A stretch of DNA of 64,000 nucleotides from a virus. Shown piece by piece: positions 50,992-61,135 of this stretch. Below the pieces are notes generated by a model. The model saw nothing but the letters and a program-made list of their open reading frames with translations. It was not told where the DNA came from and searched no databases. A program made the position numbers and the translations under genes. Every line of letters begins with the position of its first letter. Positions within the stretch are counted from its first letter, which is position 1. The stretch is taken from the IMG/VR virus record IMGVR_UViG_3300044609_000960, positions 95,263-159,262 of that record; one strand, 5' to 3'.

Positions 50992-51512
50992 TGATTAACT
51001 TACCACAAATAACTTCTAGGGTTGATACTGCAGAACTACAGAATATCAAAAACCAACTAGCTTTGCGCGATAGGATTAATGCTGATAACTATGAAAATAT
51101 CCAGCTCGAAAGAAAAAATCCATCGGTAATTTTCTCAGAACAATCAAACCCGTCGCTCTCCGACTCAGCACTTCGAGGCCTATCTTATCCCCTAGAGCTT
51201 AATGGCAAAGGCGGATTAAAGCTATCCTCAAACTATGACAGAGTTGGCCAGCAAATACTAGAGGTCTTACAAACTCGCATTGGAGAAAGGGTCTATAGGC
51301 CATTCTTTGGTATTCCTGAATTGCTCTTTGAGACCATCGATGAATACACATTAGCTCAAACAATCCGCTCTCAGATTGGCTCAGTGGTACCCACAGGTGT
51401 GGAATTAGAGGTTAAAGTATCTCTATCCGAGGATGGTGGCGCTCAGATAATAGTATTCTATTCAGTCGAAGGTAGTCAACCCGCCCTTGTTAAATACGCA
51501 TTTAGACCATGA
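50991..51512 (+). CDS. Baseplate wedge protein gp25-like
   Basis: 173 aa. GPW/gp25 signature in the middle: QQILEVLQTRIGERVYRPFFGI, PELLFETID, then a C-terminal ferredoxin-like strand set (VELEVKVSLSEDGGAQIIVFYSV). The N-terminal 60 residues are an extension. It joins sheath and wedge in contractile tails. ATGA overlap with the next gene. Confidence 0.88.
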   Translation: MINLPQITSRVDTAELQNIKNQLALRDRINADNYENIQLERKNPSVIFSEQSNPSLSDSALRGLSYPLELNGKGGLKLSSNYDRVGQQILEVLQTRIGERVYRPFFGIPELLFETIDEYTLAQTIRSQIGSVVPTGVELEVKVSLSEDGGAQIIVFYSVEGSQPALVKYAFRP

Positions 51513-51934
51513 GTCGTATCCATAAAAACTTTGCAGAATTTGGCTCAGATGCTCAGCAGATGATCATCGACCAGATTCAATCTATCGATCTTGAGAAGAT
51601 TGGGCCAAAGTCCATTGCTCACGTCGGTAAAACACTTATCTCCCTAGTTAAGCAATCCCACCAACTCCAGGAAGATGTTGAAGAGGAGGAAGTACGGGAT
51701 AACTGGATTGCTATTAGAGAACTTTCTCATATCCTCCTTGTTGAGATCCTTGAGAAGTTTAAAGAGTTGAGTGCCCTTGGTGAAATTCCTGAATGGGAAC
51801 GGGCAAATGTCCTCAATCTTCTCCAAGAGATTACAAAAGTCTGCCACGCAGAAGAAAAACGCGATGCCCTCTCAGAGATCAATACTGGGAAAGTCATTGA
51901 TGACAAAATACTCGACGAGATGTTAGGATTATGA
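51509..51934 (+). CDS. Helical protein downstream of gp25, unknown
   Basis: 141 aa, all-helical and acidic (VEEEEVRDNWIAIRELSHILL). It overlaps gp25 and the following small gene by 4 nt each. An assembly chaperone or baseplate accessory is possible; no family recognised. Confidence 0.6.
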   Translation: MSRIHKNFAEFGSDAQQMIIDQIQSIDLEKIGPKSIAHVGKTLISLVKQSHQLQEDVEEEEVRDNWIAIRELSHILLVEILEKFKELSALGEIPEWERANVLNLLQEITKVCHAEEKRDALSEINTGKVIDDKILDEMLGL

Positions 51935-52092
51935 TGAACATTGACCAGGTCAGAGCAGGTGGTGAGGGAATGCTCTCCTCTGCCAAGAAACGCAAAGAGG
52001 AAGAAGCAGCCGAAGGACCAGATCTCTTCCAAACCAAAGAACAAAAAGTTAAAGTAAAAGTCCCAGACGGATGGCATACTAAGGAGCCATGA
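51931..52092 (+). CDS. Small charged protein with C-terminal PDGW tag
   Basis: 53 aa, Lys/Glu-rich (SSAKKRKEEEAAEGPD), ending VKVPDGWHTKEP. The start is in an ATGA overlap with the previous gene. The P-D-G-W motif (44-48 with its Val) is shared with six other proteins here. Apart from the tag the protein looks unstructured. Confidence 0.65.
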   Translation: MMNIDQVRAGGEGMLSSAKKRKEEEAAEGPDLFQTKEQKVKVKVPDGWHTKEP

Positions 52093-52093
52093 G

Positions 52094-52297
52094 ATGCCCC
52101 GCGAATGGAACACTCCTGTTAGAGAGTGTTGGAATGCCCCCATTCATAACATTCTCAAAGCAATAGATAATCATACTCAGATATACCTAAGAACCGGGGA
52201 TAAGTGGCATCTTGAGCAGGCCGCCTTCCTCAGGGTATATGTTTCAGATCTTAAGACTTGGATACATAGTCAAGAGAAGAATCAGTTTAAGGATTAG
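52094..52297 (+). CDS. Small helical protein, unknown
   Basis: 67 aa, Trp- and His-rich amphipathic helices (IHNILKAIDNHTQIYLRTGDK, then HLEQAAFLRVYVSDLKTWI). One nt after the previous stop. Its last codons contain the late-type motif used by the next gene. Confidence 0.6.
   Translation: MPREWNTPVRECWNAPIHNILKAIDNHTQIYLRTGDKWHLEQAAFLRVYVSDLKTWIHSQEKNQFKD
52285..52292 (+). promoter_or_regulatory. Late-type promoter motif GTTTAAGG
   Basis: One-base variant inside the end of the 67-aa gene, 23 nt before the ATG at 52316; TATAAT occurs downstream. Confidence 0.5.
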
Positions 52298-52315
52298 GGA
52301 GAGTTATAATTACCC

Positions 52316-55071
<2,756 letters not shown>

Positions 55072-55072
<1 letters not shown>

Positions 55073-55203
55073 TGGACAATAAACTTAGCCCGGAATTAGA
55101 ACAAAAATTACAAAAGAAGCATGGATGGGGAGAATTCTCCGCGATTAAAGTAGTAAAGAAAGCTGTTCAAAAACCTGAAGGTTGGAGAGAACAGGGAAAA
55201 TGA
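55072..55203 (+). CDS. Small basic protein with C-terminal PEGW tag
   Basis: 43 aa ([20 protein letters not shown] ... [10 protein letters not shown]). The start overlaps the ART gene stop (TAATG). It is short, basic and ends with the shared P-[D/E]-G-W motif; its link to the ART gene suggests a partner or immunity/packaging role (inference). Confidence 0.62.
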
Positions 55204-55205
55204 TC

Positions 55206-55213
55206 GTTTAAAG
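55206..55213 (+). promoter_or_regulatory. Late-type promoter motif GTTTAAAG
   Basis: Perfect octamer, 24 nt before the ATG at 55238, followed by TACTATATAAATAG, which also contains a T4-late-like TATAAATA. Confidence 0.68.
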
Positions 55214-55237
55214 TACTATATAAATAGTATTAATATC

Positions 55238-55876
55238 ATGCCACTCAAAGAAGGCTCAAGTGATGAGACCATCTCAAAAAATATAAAAACAGAGATGGAA
55301 TCGGGTAAACCACAAAAACAAGCCATAGCCATCGCCTTGGATAAGGCTGGTAAATCCACCTCGGATAATGCAGAACCAGAAGAGGGACAAATGGCCCAAG
55401 GGGATGTCCGTGCGATCATGGCCATGGCCAAAAAGATCGATGATATGGTCTCAGAGATGACCGATCTGCCTGAATGGGTCCAGGCAAAAATCACCAAAGC
55501 CCAAGACTATTTAACATCAGTTACCCAACATCTATCGCATCCAGGAGAAGATCAAATGGCACAAGATATGGGCGAAGGAAAAGACCACGATAAGGATGGT
55601 GATGTTGACTCTGATGATTACATGATGGCAAGAGATAAGGCAATCGATGAAGCCATGGGTAAGGATGAGGAAACCTCTGACAATGCCGAAGACTCCGATC
55701 CTTGCTGGAAAGACTATGAGATGGTTGGAATGAAGAAGGGTAAGGGTGGTAAGCCTGTTCCTAACTGTGTACCCAAGTCTTCTGACAATGGTGAATGTGA
55801 AGAATGTTCTGACGAGTACTCAGAAGTAAATGTTCCTGACGGTTGGTCGGTAAGTTCCAATGTCTACAAAAATTAA
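55238..55876 (+). CDS. Acidic capsid-type accessory protein with C-terminal PDGW tag
   Basis: 212 aa. N-terminal [16 protein letters not shown] ... [17 protein letters not shown] is a module widespread in phages. The middle has an acidic EF-hand-like loop ([17 protein letters not shown]) and a [10 protein letters not shown] ... PVPNCVP motif. The C-terminus contains VPDGW (199-203). Strong acidity and these modules recall prohead-core or internal head proteins, but direct evidence is lacking. The last 17 nt overlap the next gene. Confidence 0.65.
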   Translation: MPLKEGSSDETISKNIKTEMESGKPQKQAIAIALDKAGKSTSDNAEPEEGQMAQGDVRAIMAMAKKIDDMVSEMTDLPEWVQAKITKAQDYLTSVTQHLSHPGEDQMAQDMGEGKDHDKDGDVDSDDYMMARDKAIDEAMGKDEETSDNAEDSDPCWKDYEMVGMKKGKGGKPVPNCVPKSSDNGECEECSDEYSEVNVPDGWSVSSNVYKN

Positions 55877-55906
55877 TATACCTGATGGTTGGTCAGTAAG
55901 TCCTTC
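55826..55906 (+). repeat. Direct repeat encoding the PDGW tag
   Basis: The DNA encoding PDGWSVSS at the end of the 212-aa gene and PDGWSVSP at the start of the 150-aa gene is nearly identical (CCTGA-GGTTGGTC-GTAAGT), the two copies lying about 49 nt apart in different frames. Confidence 0.7.
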
Positions 55907-56312
55907 TTTTGGGGAGATTCCATCTCCTTATGATAAGAAACAACATCTCGAAGGTCAGCATGATAAGCAGGATAGCGGCATAGATGATGAGGTCTCTGAT
56001 GAGGCTAATATGTCCGAGGAAGAATATAAATATTGGTCTAAAGAATACGCAGAAGAGACCAATTATGCTGACGATGGTAAAAAATATACTCACACGTATA
56101 AAGATCCTAAGACTGGCAATACCCGTAAAGTCCGCTATGGTGCAAAAGGATACACCATCGCCCCAGGGACAAAGAAAGGCGATTCCTATTGTGCCAGATC
56201 CTTGGGAGACATGAAGTCTGAAGGGATGGACTGTTCCGGTCCAGATAAAAATACTCCGATGTGCCTATCAAGGAAAAAATGGAGATGTAAAGGGGCCAAG
56301 TCATCTAGGTAA
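55860..56312 (+). CDS. Small basic/acidic protein with N-terminal PDGW tag
   Basis: 150 aa. N-terminal [15 protein letters not shown] carries the tag (7-11). The middle is acidic. The C-terminal 60 residues ([23 protein letters not shown] ... [10 protein letters not shown]) match a motif common in phage proteins of unknown function (DUF6321-like, from memory). Candidate capsid-internal protein, adjacent to the other tagged genes. Confidence 0.65.
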   Translation: MSTKINIPDGWSVSPSFGEIPSPYDKKQHLEGQHDKQDSGIDDEVSDEANMSEEEYKYWSKEYAEETNYADDGKKYTHTYKDPKTGNTRKVRYGAKGYTIAPGTKKGDSYCARSLGDMKSEGMDCSGPDKNTPMCLSRKKWRCKGAKSSR

Positions 56313-56328
56313 AGATATCCGTATATCT

Positions 56329-56352
56329 AGGGGGGTTTACAGATCCCCCTTT
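56329..56352 (+). terminator. Intrinsic terminator after tagged-protein cluster
   Basis: AGGGGG/CCCCCT stem with a TTTACAGAT loop followed by TTTG; the late motif for the next gene starts 4 nt later. Confidence 0.7.
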
Positions 56353-56355
56353 GTC

Positions 56356-56363
56356 GTTTAAAG
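56356..56363 (+). promoter_or_regulatory. Late-type promoter motif GTTTAAAG
   Basis: Perfect octamer, 29 nt before the ATG at 56393; GGAGA Shine-Dalgarno follows. Confidence 0.65.
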
Positions 56364-56392
56364 TAGGATAAATCCTTTACCCAGGAGACTCT

Positions 56393-56803
56393 ATGACTAC
56401 AGTGTTCCTCTATACGTTTCTATTTTCTACCTGGGGGCTAGGACTTTTATCTTGGATGGTGGCTTTAGGAAACTTTATTACAAAAAATAACATCTCAAAT
56501 CAAGAACGTTATATTGAAATAACTCAAAAGAAAGCACTATTTAATCGCTTCAATGATCTCAGTGGTATCCAGGCCTACGGATCTAAGTCCCAACCCTCAA
56601 AACGTGCTCCTTGGGGGAGAGTTGGTGAAGCAGAAGAGAGTCCAGAATTGATCCCAGATAAGATTAAAGAATTGATGAAATCATCACCTAATCATCCAGA
56701 GGTCGAAGAGATTGATGGATCTGATCAGATTCTCGGAGTTAAATTTGAAGCACGTGATTATCCTCCGGTATTTGGAGACGGCGATGGAGACGATGAAGAA
56801 TGA
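56393..56803 (+). CDS. Single-span membrane protein in lysis cassette
   Basis: 136 aa. One hydrophobic segment at about residues 5-27 (LYTFLFSTWGLGLLSWMVALG), then a basic stretch and a strongly acidic end (FGDGDGDDEE). It overlaps the endolysin gene by ATGA. Position suggests a holin, spanin or regulator, but one span followed by a long soluble tail does not match a typical holin. Confidence 0.6.
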   Translation: MTTVFLYTFLFSTWGLGLLSWMVALGNFITKNNISNQERYIEITQKKALFNRFNDLSGIQAYGSKSQPSKRAPWGRVGEAEESPELIPDKIKELMKSSPNHPEVEEIDGSDQILGVKFEARDYPPVFGDGDGDDEE

Positions 56804-58077
56804 AACCCCCTGCTTGTGGTATTGATCTAATCAAAAGATTTGAAGGATGCCACCTCAAGGCATATCCAGATCCCCTCAGTGGCGGTAAGCCCTATACCAT
56901 AGGCTGGGGATCTACTAAGAAGATGGATGGCTCACCATTTATCTTAGGAGAAGCAATCACCCAAGATGAGGCGGATAGGCTCCTTCTGGATCAATTAGAG
57001 AAGGCTTATATGCCAGCTCTTCTAAGAATCCCGCATATCAACGAGATGTCAGAAGAGCAGATGGGAGCCCTGCTCAGTTTTGCCTATAATTTAGGCGCTA
57101 GGTTTTATGGTTCTGATGGATTTGAAACCATCTCACGTAGATTAAGGAATAAGGAATGGGATCTTATTCCAGATGCTTTATTGTTATATAGAAACCCTGG
57201 AAGTAATGTAGAGGAAGGATTAAAAAGACGTCGTGTTGCTGAAGGGGCCCTTTGGTCTAAAGGTAATAGAAAAAATAAAATGGAAAAACAACAGATTGTA
57301 GCATTATGCGATACGCTCCTCAAAAAAGAGCCATTACAATCCTACCAACTTGACTTCAATCAGAAGAAACAAGTTCAAAAGGGCAAGGGGTATCAAGTAA
57401 TTGATATCGTGGATGAGGGTACTCATTCTAAAGTAACTTTGGATTATGGAGCTGGTATTTGGTATATTTATAACCCTCATTGGGAGGTAGAGGGTGTTAA
57501 TGCAGTAGACCATGAGGCAAATAAGCATACTATCCTCAAGGTAAAGTATTTCCCTCAAAGAGATAGTCGGACCACGCATGCACATCGTATGTGTTTCTCT
57601 AGTTCATGCGCGATGATGGCAGACTATCTCAATCCAAATGCGATTGATGTCGCTGAGCAAGAGGACGATTTCTATATGAAGAATTATGTCTTCAGATACG
57701 GAGATACAACAAGCTCTTCTGCTCAAATCCAAGCATTAAGAGACCTTGGTATCAAGGCCCAGTTTCGCCAAAATCTCTCTCAAAAAGATATTGAAGCACA
57801 AATCGACAAAGGAATCCCTGTGCCAGTAGGTATTCTCCATCATGGTCATGTTTCCGCTCCTCGTGGCGGAGGGCATTGGGTTTGTATCATTGGTTACGAT
57901 AAAGAGAATGCTCAGTATATCGTCCATGACCCGTATGGTGAGTTAGATCTAGTCAATGGAGGCTATTATGGCTCTACCAATGGCGCATCTGAACGTTATT
58001 CTTATGTCAATTTCAACAAACGCTGGATGGTAGAAGGAATGGGCACAGGTTGGGGGATTATTTCTGAGAAGAAATAG
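56800..58077 (+). CDS. Endolysin: GH24 lysozyme plus C39-like peptidase
   Basis: 425 aa. Residues 1-150 are a T4-type muramidase (KRFEGC with Glu15, AYPDP, YTIGWGST; later AYNLGARF and RRRVAEGALW). Residues about 255-420 resemble Peptidase_C39_2: SSSCAMMADYL (Cys about 268), GGHWVCIIGYD (His about 360) and VHDPYGE (Asp about 377). A linker region (about 160-255) could bind the cell wall. It would cut both glycan and peptide bonds of cyanobacterial peptidoglycan. Coupled to the membrane protein upstream and followed by a strong hairpin. Confidence 0.85.
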   Translation: MKPPACGIDLIKRFEGCHLKAYPDPLSGGKPYTIGWGSTKKMDGSPFILGEAITQDEADRLLLDQLEKAYMPALLRIPHINEMSEEQMGALLSFAYNLGARFYGSDGFETISRRLRNKEWDLIPDALLLYRNPGSNVEEGLKRRRVAEGALWSKGNRKNKMEKQQIVALCDTLLKKEPLQSYQLDFNQKKQVQKGKGYQVIDIVDEGTHSKVTLDYGAGIWYIYNPHWEVEGVNAVDHEANKHTILKVKYFPQRDSRTTHAHRMCFSSSCAMMADYLNPNAIDVAEQEDDFYMKNYVFRYGDTTSSSAQIQALRDLGIKAQFRQNLSQKDIEAQIDKGIPVPVGILHHGHVSAPRGGGHWVCIIGYDKENAQYIVHDPYGELDLVNGGYYGSTNGASERYSYVNFNKRWMVEGMGTGWGIISEKK

Positions 58078-58109
58078 GGAAATTACTACTCAAAAAGTAG
58101 TATTTCCCT
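58076..58109 (+). terminator. Hairpin after endolysin
   Basis: AGGGAAAT-T-ACTACT / AGTAGT-ATTTCCCT arms (one bulge), loop CAAAA; no long U-run. Terminator or 3' stabiliser. Confidence 0.65.
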
Positions 58110-58116
58110 CCCATGT

Positions 58117-58145
58117 TTTACCACTTTACCAGATTAAAATATAAT
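58117..58145 (+). promoter_or_regulatory. Sigma70-like promoter for Hsp20
   Basis: TTTACC, 17-nt spacer, TATAAT. An inverted repeat ATAATAG/CTATTAT (58141-58177) follows in the leader. Confidence 0.6.
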
Positions 58146-58201
58146 AGATGAGTCGCCTACGGGGTCTTGTCTATTATCTTTATGCTTTTTAAGGTAAAAC
58201 A

Positions 58202-58636
58202 ATGCTTGATTTATTTGTAACTTCACCCTACTCTAGAAAAAGAGTCGAGCCAAGTGAGCTCGAGAAACAACTCATGGATACGTTCTTTGGCACTTCTAGT
58301 TCTTCTGTGAACTTTCCAAAGTACAATGTCTATCGCAACATGGACGGTAATCCATACATCACCTATATGGAGTTCGCTCTTGCGGGATATAAGAAAGAAG
58401 ATCTAGATATTAAACTAGAAGGAGGTTATTTGCATGTCTTAGGTAAAGGTGGTGCAGATATTAAAGACAGAGAATATTCCCATAGGGGGATGGCGCGTAG
58501 AGACTTCGATGTTAAGTTTTACATCGAGAAGGATGTTGAAGTTAAATCCGCTAAGTTCTCAGACGGGCTTTTAACTATTGAGCTGGAAAAATTAGTACCT
58601 GAAGAGAAAAAACCCAAGTCCATTCAAATCTGGTGA
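58202..58636 (+). CDS. Small heat-shock protein (Hsp20 family)
   Basis: 144 aa. Alpha-crystallin domain: YITYMEFALAGYKKEDLDIKLEGGYLHVLGKG, then DFDVKFYIEKDVEVKSAKFSDGLLTIELEK (the usual G-x-L motif region) and a C-terminal IQIW resembling the I-x-I anchor. ATP-independent chaperone, frequent in cyanophages and possibly helping virion assembly or host photodamage. It has its own promoter and a clear terminator. Confidence 0.92.
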   Translation: MLDLFVTSPYSRKRVEPSELEKQLMDTFFGTSSSSVNFPKYNVYRNMDGNPYITYMEFALAGYKKEDLDIKLEGGYLHVLGKGGADIKDREYSHRGMARRDFDVKFYIEKDVEVKSAKFSDGLLTIELEKLVPEEKKPKSIQIW

Positions 58637-58663
58637 TCTAACCACATTACAGACTGTAACATC

Positions 58664-58686
58664 AAGGAGGCTTCGGCCTCCTTTTT
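58664..58686 (+). terminator. Intrinsic terminator after Hsp20
   Basis: AAGGAGGC-TTCG-GCCTCCTT with UUCG tetraloop and TTTTT tail. Confidence 0.92.
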
Positions 58687-58687
58687 A

Positions 58688-58696
58688 TGTTATGAT
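58688..58696 (+). promoter_or_regulatory. Extended -10 promoter before MoxR gene
   Basis: TGT-TATGAT directly after the terminator. A hairpin GGAGAAAAT-CCG-ATTTTCCCC (58701-58721) precedes the ATG at 58722. Confidence 0.5.
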
Positions 58697-58721
58697 GATC
58701 GGAGAAAATCCGATTTTCCCC

Positions 58722-59717
58722 ATGAAAACGATCTCAGAAGTCCAATCCGCCCTCTCAAAGATTATTGAGAAAACCATTCCCCACTCCGTATTCATCTGGG
58801 GTCCGCCTGGAATCGGTAAGTCTTCCATTGTCCGTAAGGTCGCAGAAGATAACCGACTCGATCTGATCGATCTGCGAATCTCCCAGTTGGCCCCCACTGA
58901 TCTCCGAGGACTGCCTTTTGTTGAGGATAGGGTGGCTAAGTTTGCTCCTCCGTCCTTCCTCCCACAAGATGGCCAAGGGATTCTCTTCGTAGACGAGTTT
59001 AATATGGCCTCCCCATCGATGATGGGTATTGCCCAACAACTCATCCTAGATCGCCAAGTGGGTGATTATAAAGTCCCTGAAGGTTGGTTTATTATCGCAG
59101 CAGGGAACCGTGCTGAGGACCGTGCAGCAGTGAGTCAAATGCCTGCTCCTGTGGCTAATCGTTTCATCCACTTCCAAGTAGAGTCCGATCTTGCGTCGTG
59201 GAAAGAATATGCTATTAAGAAAGGACTCAATGAGCAAATCATCTCCTTCCTAAATTTCCGTCCGCAACTTCTTTTCGATTTCAATAAGAACGCCACAGCA
59301 TGGCCATCACCTCGGAGTTGGGAGTTCGCAAACTCTCTCCTTGACATCGACCTTGAGATCGATTCTGCAATTGGTGATGGAGCAGCAGCAGAATTCTATG
59401 CCTATCAAACCATCTATTCCAAACTGCCAGACATCTCCGCGATTCTATCCGGTGAGCAAGTTGAGGTTCCCCATGAACCTTCTTTGATGTACGCTGTAAG
59501 TGGCGCGCTCGTCTCCCGAGCAAAGTCCGCCCAAGACTTCTACAATGGGGTTAAATGGTTGATCAATGGAACAACTGAAGATTATGTTGGTCTCTTTATG
59601 GGAGATGCTATGATCTCCATGCAAGCGAACAATTTCCAAGGGGCGTTTGTTAAGCTTATCTCTAAGGATCCCCAGGTTAAGGCCTTTATCACCAAGTACC
59701 AGGAGTTGCTGCGATGA
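58722..59717 (+). CDS. MoxR-type AAA+ ATPase
   Basis: About 331 aa from MKTISEVQSALSKII; an ATG at 58692 would add 10 residues but lies within the -10 region. Walker A GPPGIGKS, Walker B ILFVDEFNMAS, sensor 1 IIAAGNRAED and a Pro-rich pore loop LRGLPFVE are typical of MoxR/RavA ATPases. Together with the following VWA protein (ATGA overlap) it forms a MoxR-VWA pair, generally thought to be a chaperone or metal-cofactor insertion system. Target unknown. Confidence 0.87.
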   Translation: MKTISEVQSALSKIIEKTIPHSVFIWGPPGIGKSSIVRKVAEDNRLDLIDLRISQLAPTDLRGLPFVEDRVAKFAPPSFLPQDGQGILFVDEFNMASPSMMGIAQQLILDRQVGDYKVPEGWFIIAAGNRAEDRAAVSQMPAPVANRFIHFQVESDLASWKEYAIKKGLNEQIISFLNFRPQLLFDFNKNATAWPSPRSWEFANSLLDIDLEIDSAIGDGAAAEFYAYQTIYSKLPDISAILSGEQVEVPHEPSLMYAVSGALVSRAKSAQDFYNGVKWLINGTTEDYVGLFMGDAMISMQANNFQGAFVKLISKDPQVKAFITKYQELLR

Positions 59718-60883
59718 GCATCGAAAAAACAATTGTCAAGTCCCGAGTAAAACTTCTCAAGGAATCGCCATTCTTTGGCACTTTATTGCTCAATACTCGG
59801 TATAAGATCACTGAGGATATTTCCACTGCTGCCACAGATGGCGATCTCTTGATGCTCAATGAGCAGTTTATGGAGTCACAATCTCCAGAGCATTTCCGCT
59901 CTATCCTCCTTCACGAGGTATTGCATATGGCTCTGGAGCATATCGAGAGGATGAAGGATGTCTTTGATAGTGATCCATTAACTGCTAATCTTGCCGCTGA
60001 CATCGTCGTCAATGGGATTATCCAAGATAATCGTATGCTCCTCCCTAAGGAGGCAATCACAGACCCAGACCTGAAGCATCTTAGTGTTAGAGAGATATAC
60101 AATATCCTCAAACAAAAACAACAAGAAGATCCAAACTTCTTGAAGAATAAATACGGGACAGACGGCAATAACGTCAATCAATGCCTCCAACCATCTAGTG
60201 ATGGCAATAGTAAGACTAAAGAAGGCAATGGTCCATCTTCCAAAGGAGATAAAACTAATTGGAAAGACGTGCTTAATAAAGCAGCAACAATCGCCCGGAG
60301 TAAAAACGCTGGACCAGTTGGTTCTGGATTGAGTCGGATATTCAAGGAATTCCTTGAGCCTACTATTAATTGGAAAGATATCCTTTATAGATATATTACT
60401 GCTTCCCGCACTGACTTTGAAGGGTTTGATCGGCGTATGATCCACCAAGGCCTCTATCTCGATGATCTTGGTGGAGGGAAGATTAAAGTTGCTTTGTTCT
60501 TAGATACCTCGGGATCTGTGGATGAGCAATTATTGTCTGAGTTCTTTGCCGAGGTAAAGTTTGCTGTCAATGCCCTGCCCAATACCGAAGGAGAAATGTG
60601 GTATTTTGATACCGAACTCTATCCAGAAGGTGATATTAAAGAGATCTCAGTTCCTAAGATCAAAGGGGGAGGAGGTACATCATTCAAGCCCGTTATGAAG
60701 AAACTTCAAGAACTCCATGAGGAGGATGCTTCCTCTCAGATTCTTGGTATTGTATTTACTGATGGGTATGCTAGGGTGGATAATTGGCCTGAACCTGATT
60801 GCGGTTTGTTGTGGTGCATTAGTCCCGGTGGAGTGGATAATGAATACTTTCCATGCGGCGATGTGGTTAGGATCGTTAAGTGA
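59714..60883 (+). CDS. VWA-like metallopeptidase-type partner of MoxR (DUF2201-like)
   Basis: 389 aa. N-terminal zincin motif HEVLHMALEH (about residues 67-76). Polar linker at 160-190. C-terminal von Willebrand A-like domain with a MIDAS site: FLDTSGS (DxSxS), GGGGTSFKP (Thr) and FTDGYA (Asp). This arrangement is typical of the VWA-like metallopeptidase family found beside MoxR. Whether it is proteolytically active or a co-chaperone is unknown; the HEVLH motif is intact. Confidence 0.85.
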   Translation: MSIEKTIVKSRVKLLKESPFFGTLLLNTRYKITEDISTAATDGDLLMLNEQFMESQSPEHFRSILLHEVLHMALEHIERMKDVFDSDPLTANLAADIVVNGIIQDNRMLLPKEAITDPDLKHLSVREIYNILKQKQQEDPNFLKNKYGTDGNNVNQCLQPSSDGNSKTKEGNGPSSKGDKTNWKDVLNKAATIARSKNAGPVGSGLSRIFKEFLEPTINWKDILYRYITASRTDFEGFDRRMIHQGLYLDDLGGGKIKVALFLDTSGSVDEQLLSEFFAEVKFAVNALPNTEGEMWYFDTELYPEGDIKEISVPKIKGGGGTSFKPVMKKLQELHEEDASSQILGIVFTDGYARVDNWPEPDCGLLWCISPGGVDNEYFPCGDVVRIVK

Positions 60884-60885
60884 TA

Positions 60886-60893
60886 GTTTAAAG
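60886..60893 (+). promoter_or_regulatory. Late-type promoter motif GTTTAAAG
   Basis: Perfect octamer, 20 nt before the ATG at 60914, followed by TAGACTATATAGTAAC. Confidence 0.68.
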
Positions 60894-60913
60894 TAGACTA
60901 TATAGTAACTGAT

Positions 60914-61126
60914 ATGGCAGATCCAGGATTTGAAAATGGCTGGGAAGTCCCCGGCCATGATTACCAGGCACATAGTGGAGCTACTGCTTCTCATGGACCC
61001 ACTCAAGTGGTATATAAGAAGGGTGGAGCATCCGGCAAAGTTGTAGCAACTGAGACCATTACCTACGACGTTAACAATAATATCGCCACCCGTTCCATCG
61101 CCTGGGAACCAGACATTCTCATGTGA
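60914..61126 (+). CDS. Small virion-associated protein, unknown
   Basis: 70 aa, Gly/Ala/Thr-rich (GATASHGPTQVVYKKGGASGKVV), predicted beta. It has a perfect late motif and precedes a structural gene by 9 nt, so a small head or fibre decoration is plausible. Confidence 0.58.
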   Translation: MADPGFENGWEVPGHDYQAHSGATASHGPTQVVYKKGGASGKVVATETITYDVNNNIATRSIAWEPDILM

Positions 61127-61135
61127 GTATAAGTA

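Noticed and set aside
58148-58192. 14-codon leader peptide ORF before hsp20 (MSRLRGLVYYLYAF)
   Set aside because: Its ATG lies only 3 nt after the -10 box, so it would be at or before the transcript start and probably not translated.
59043-59130. VPEGW in the MoxR protein as an eighth copy of the terminal tag
   Set aside because: It lies in the middle of the AAA+ core where a P-x-x-F-x-I-I-A-x-x-N pattern is normal for the family.
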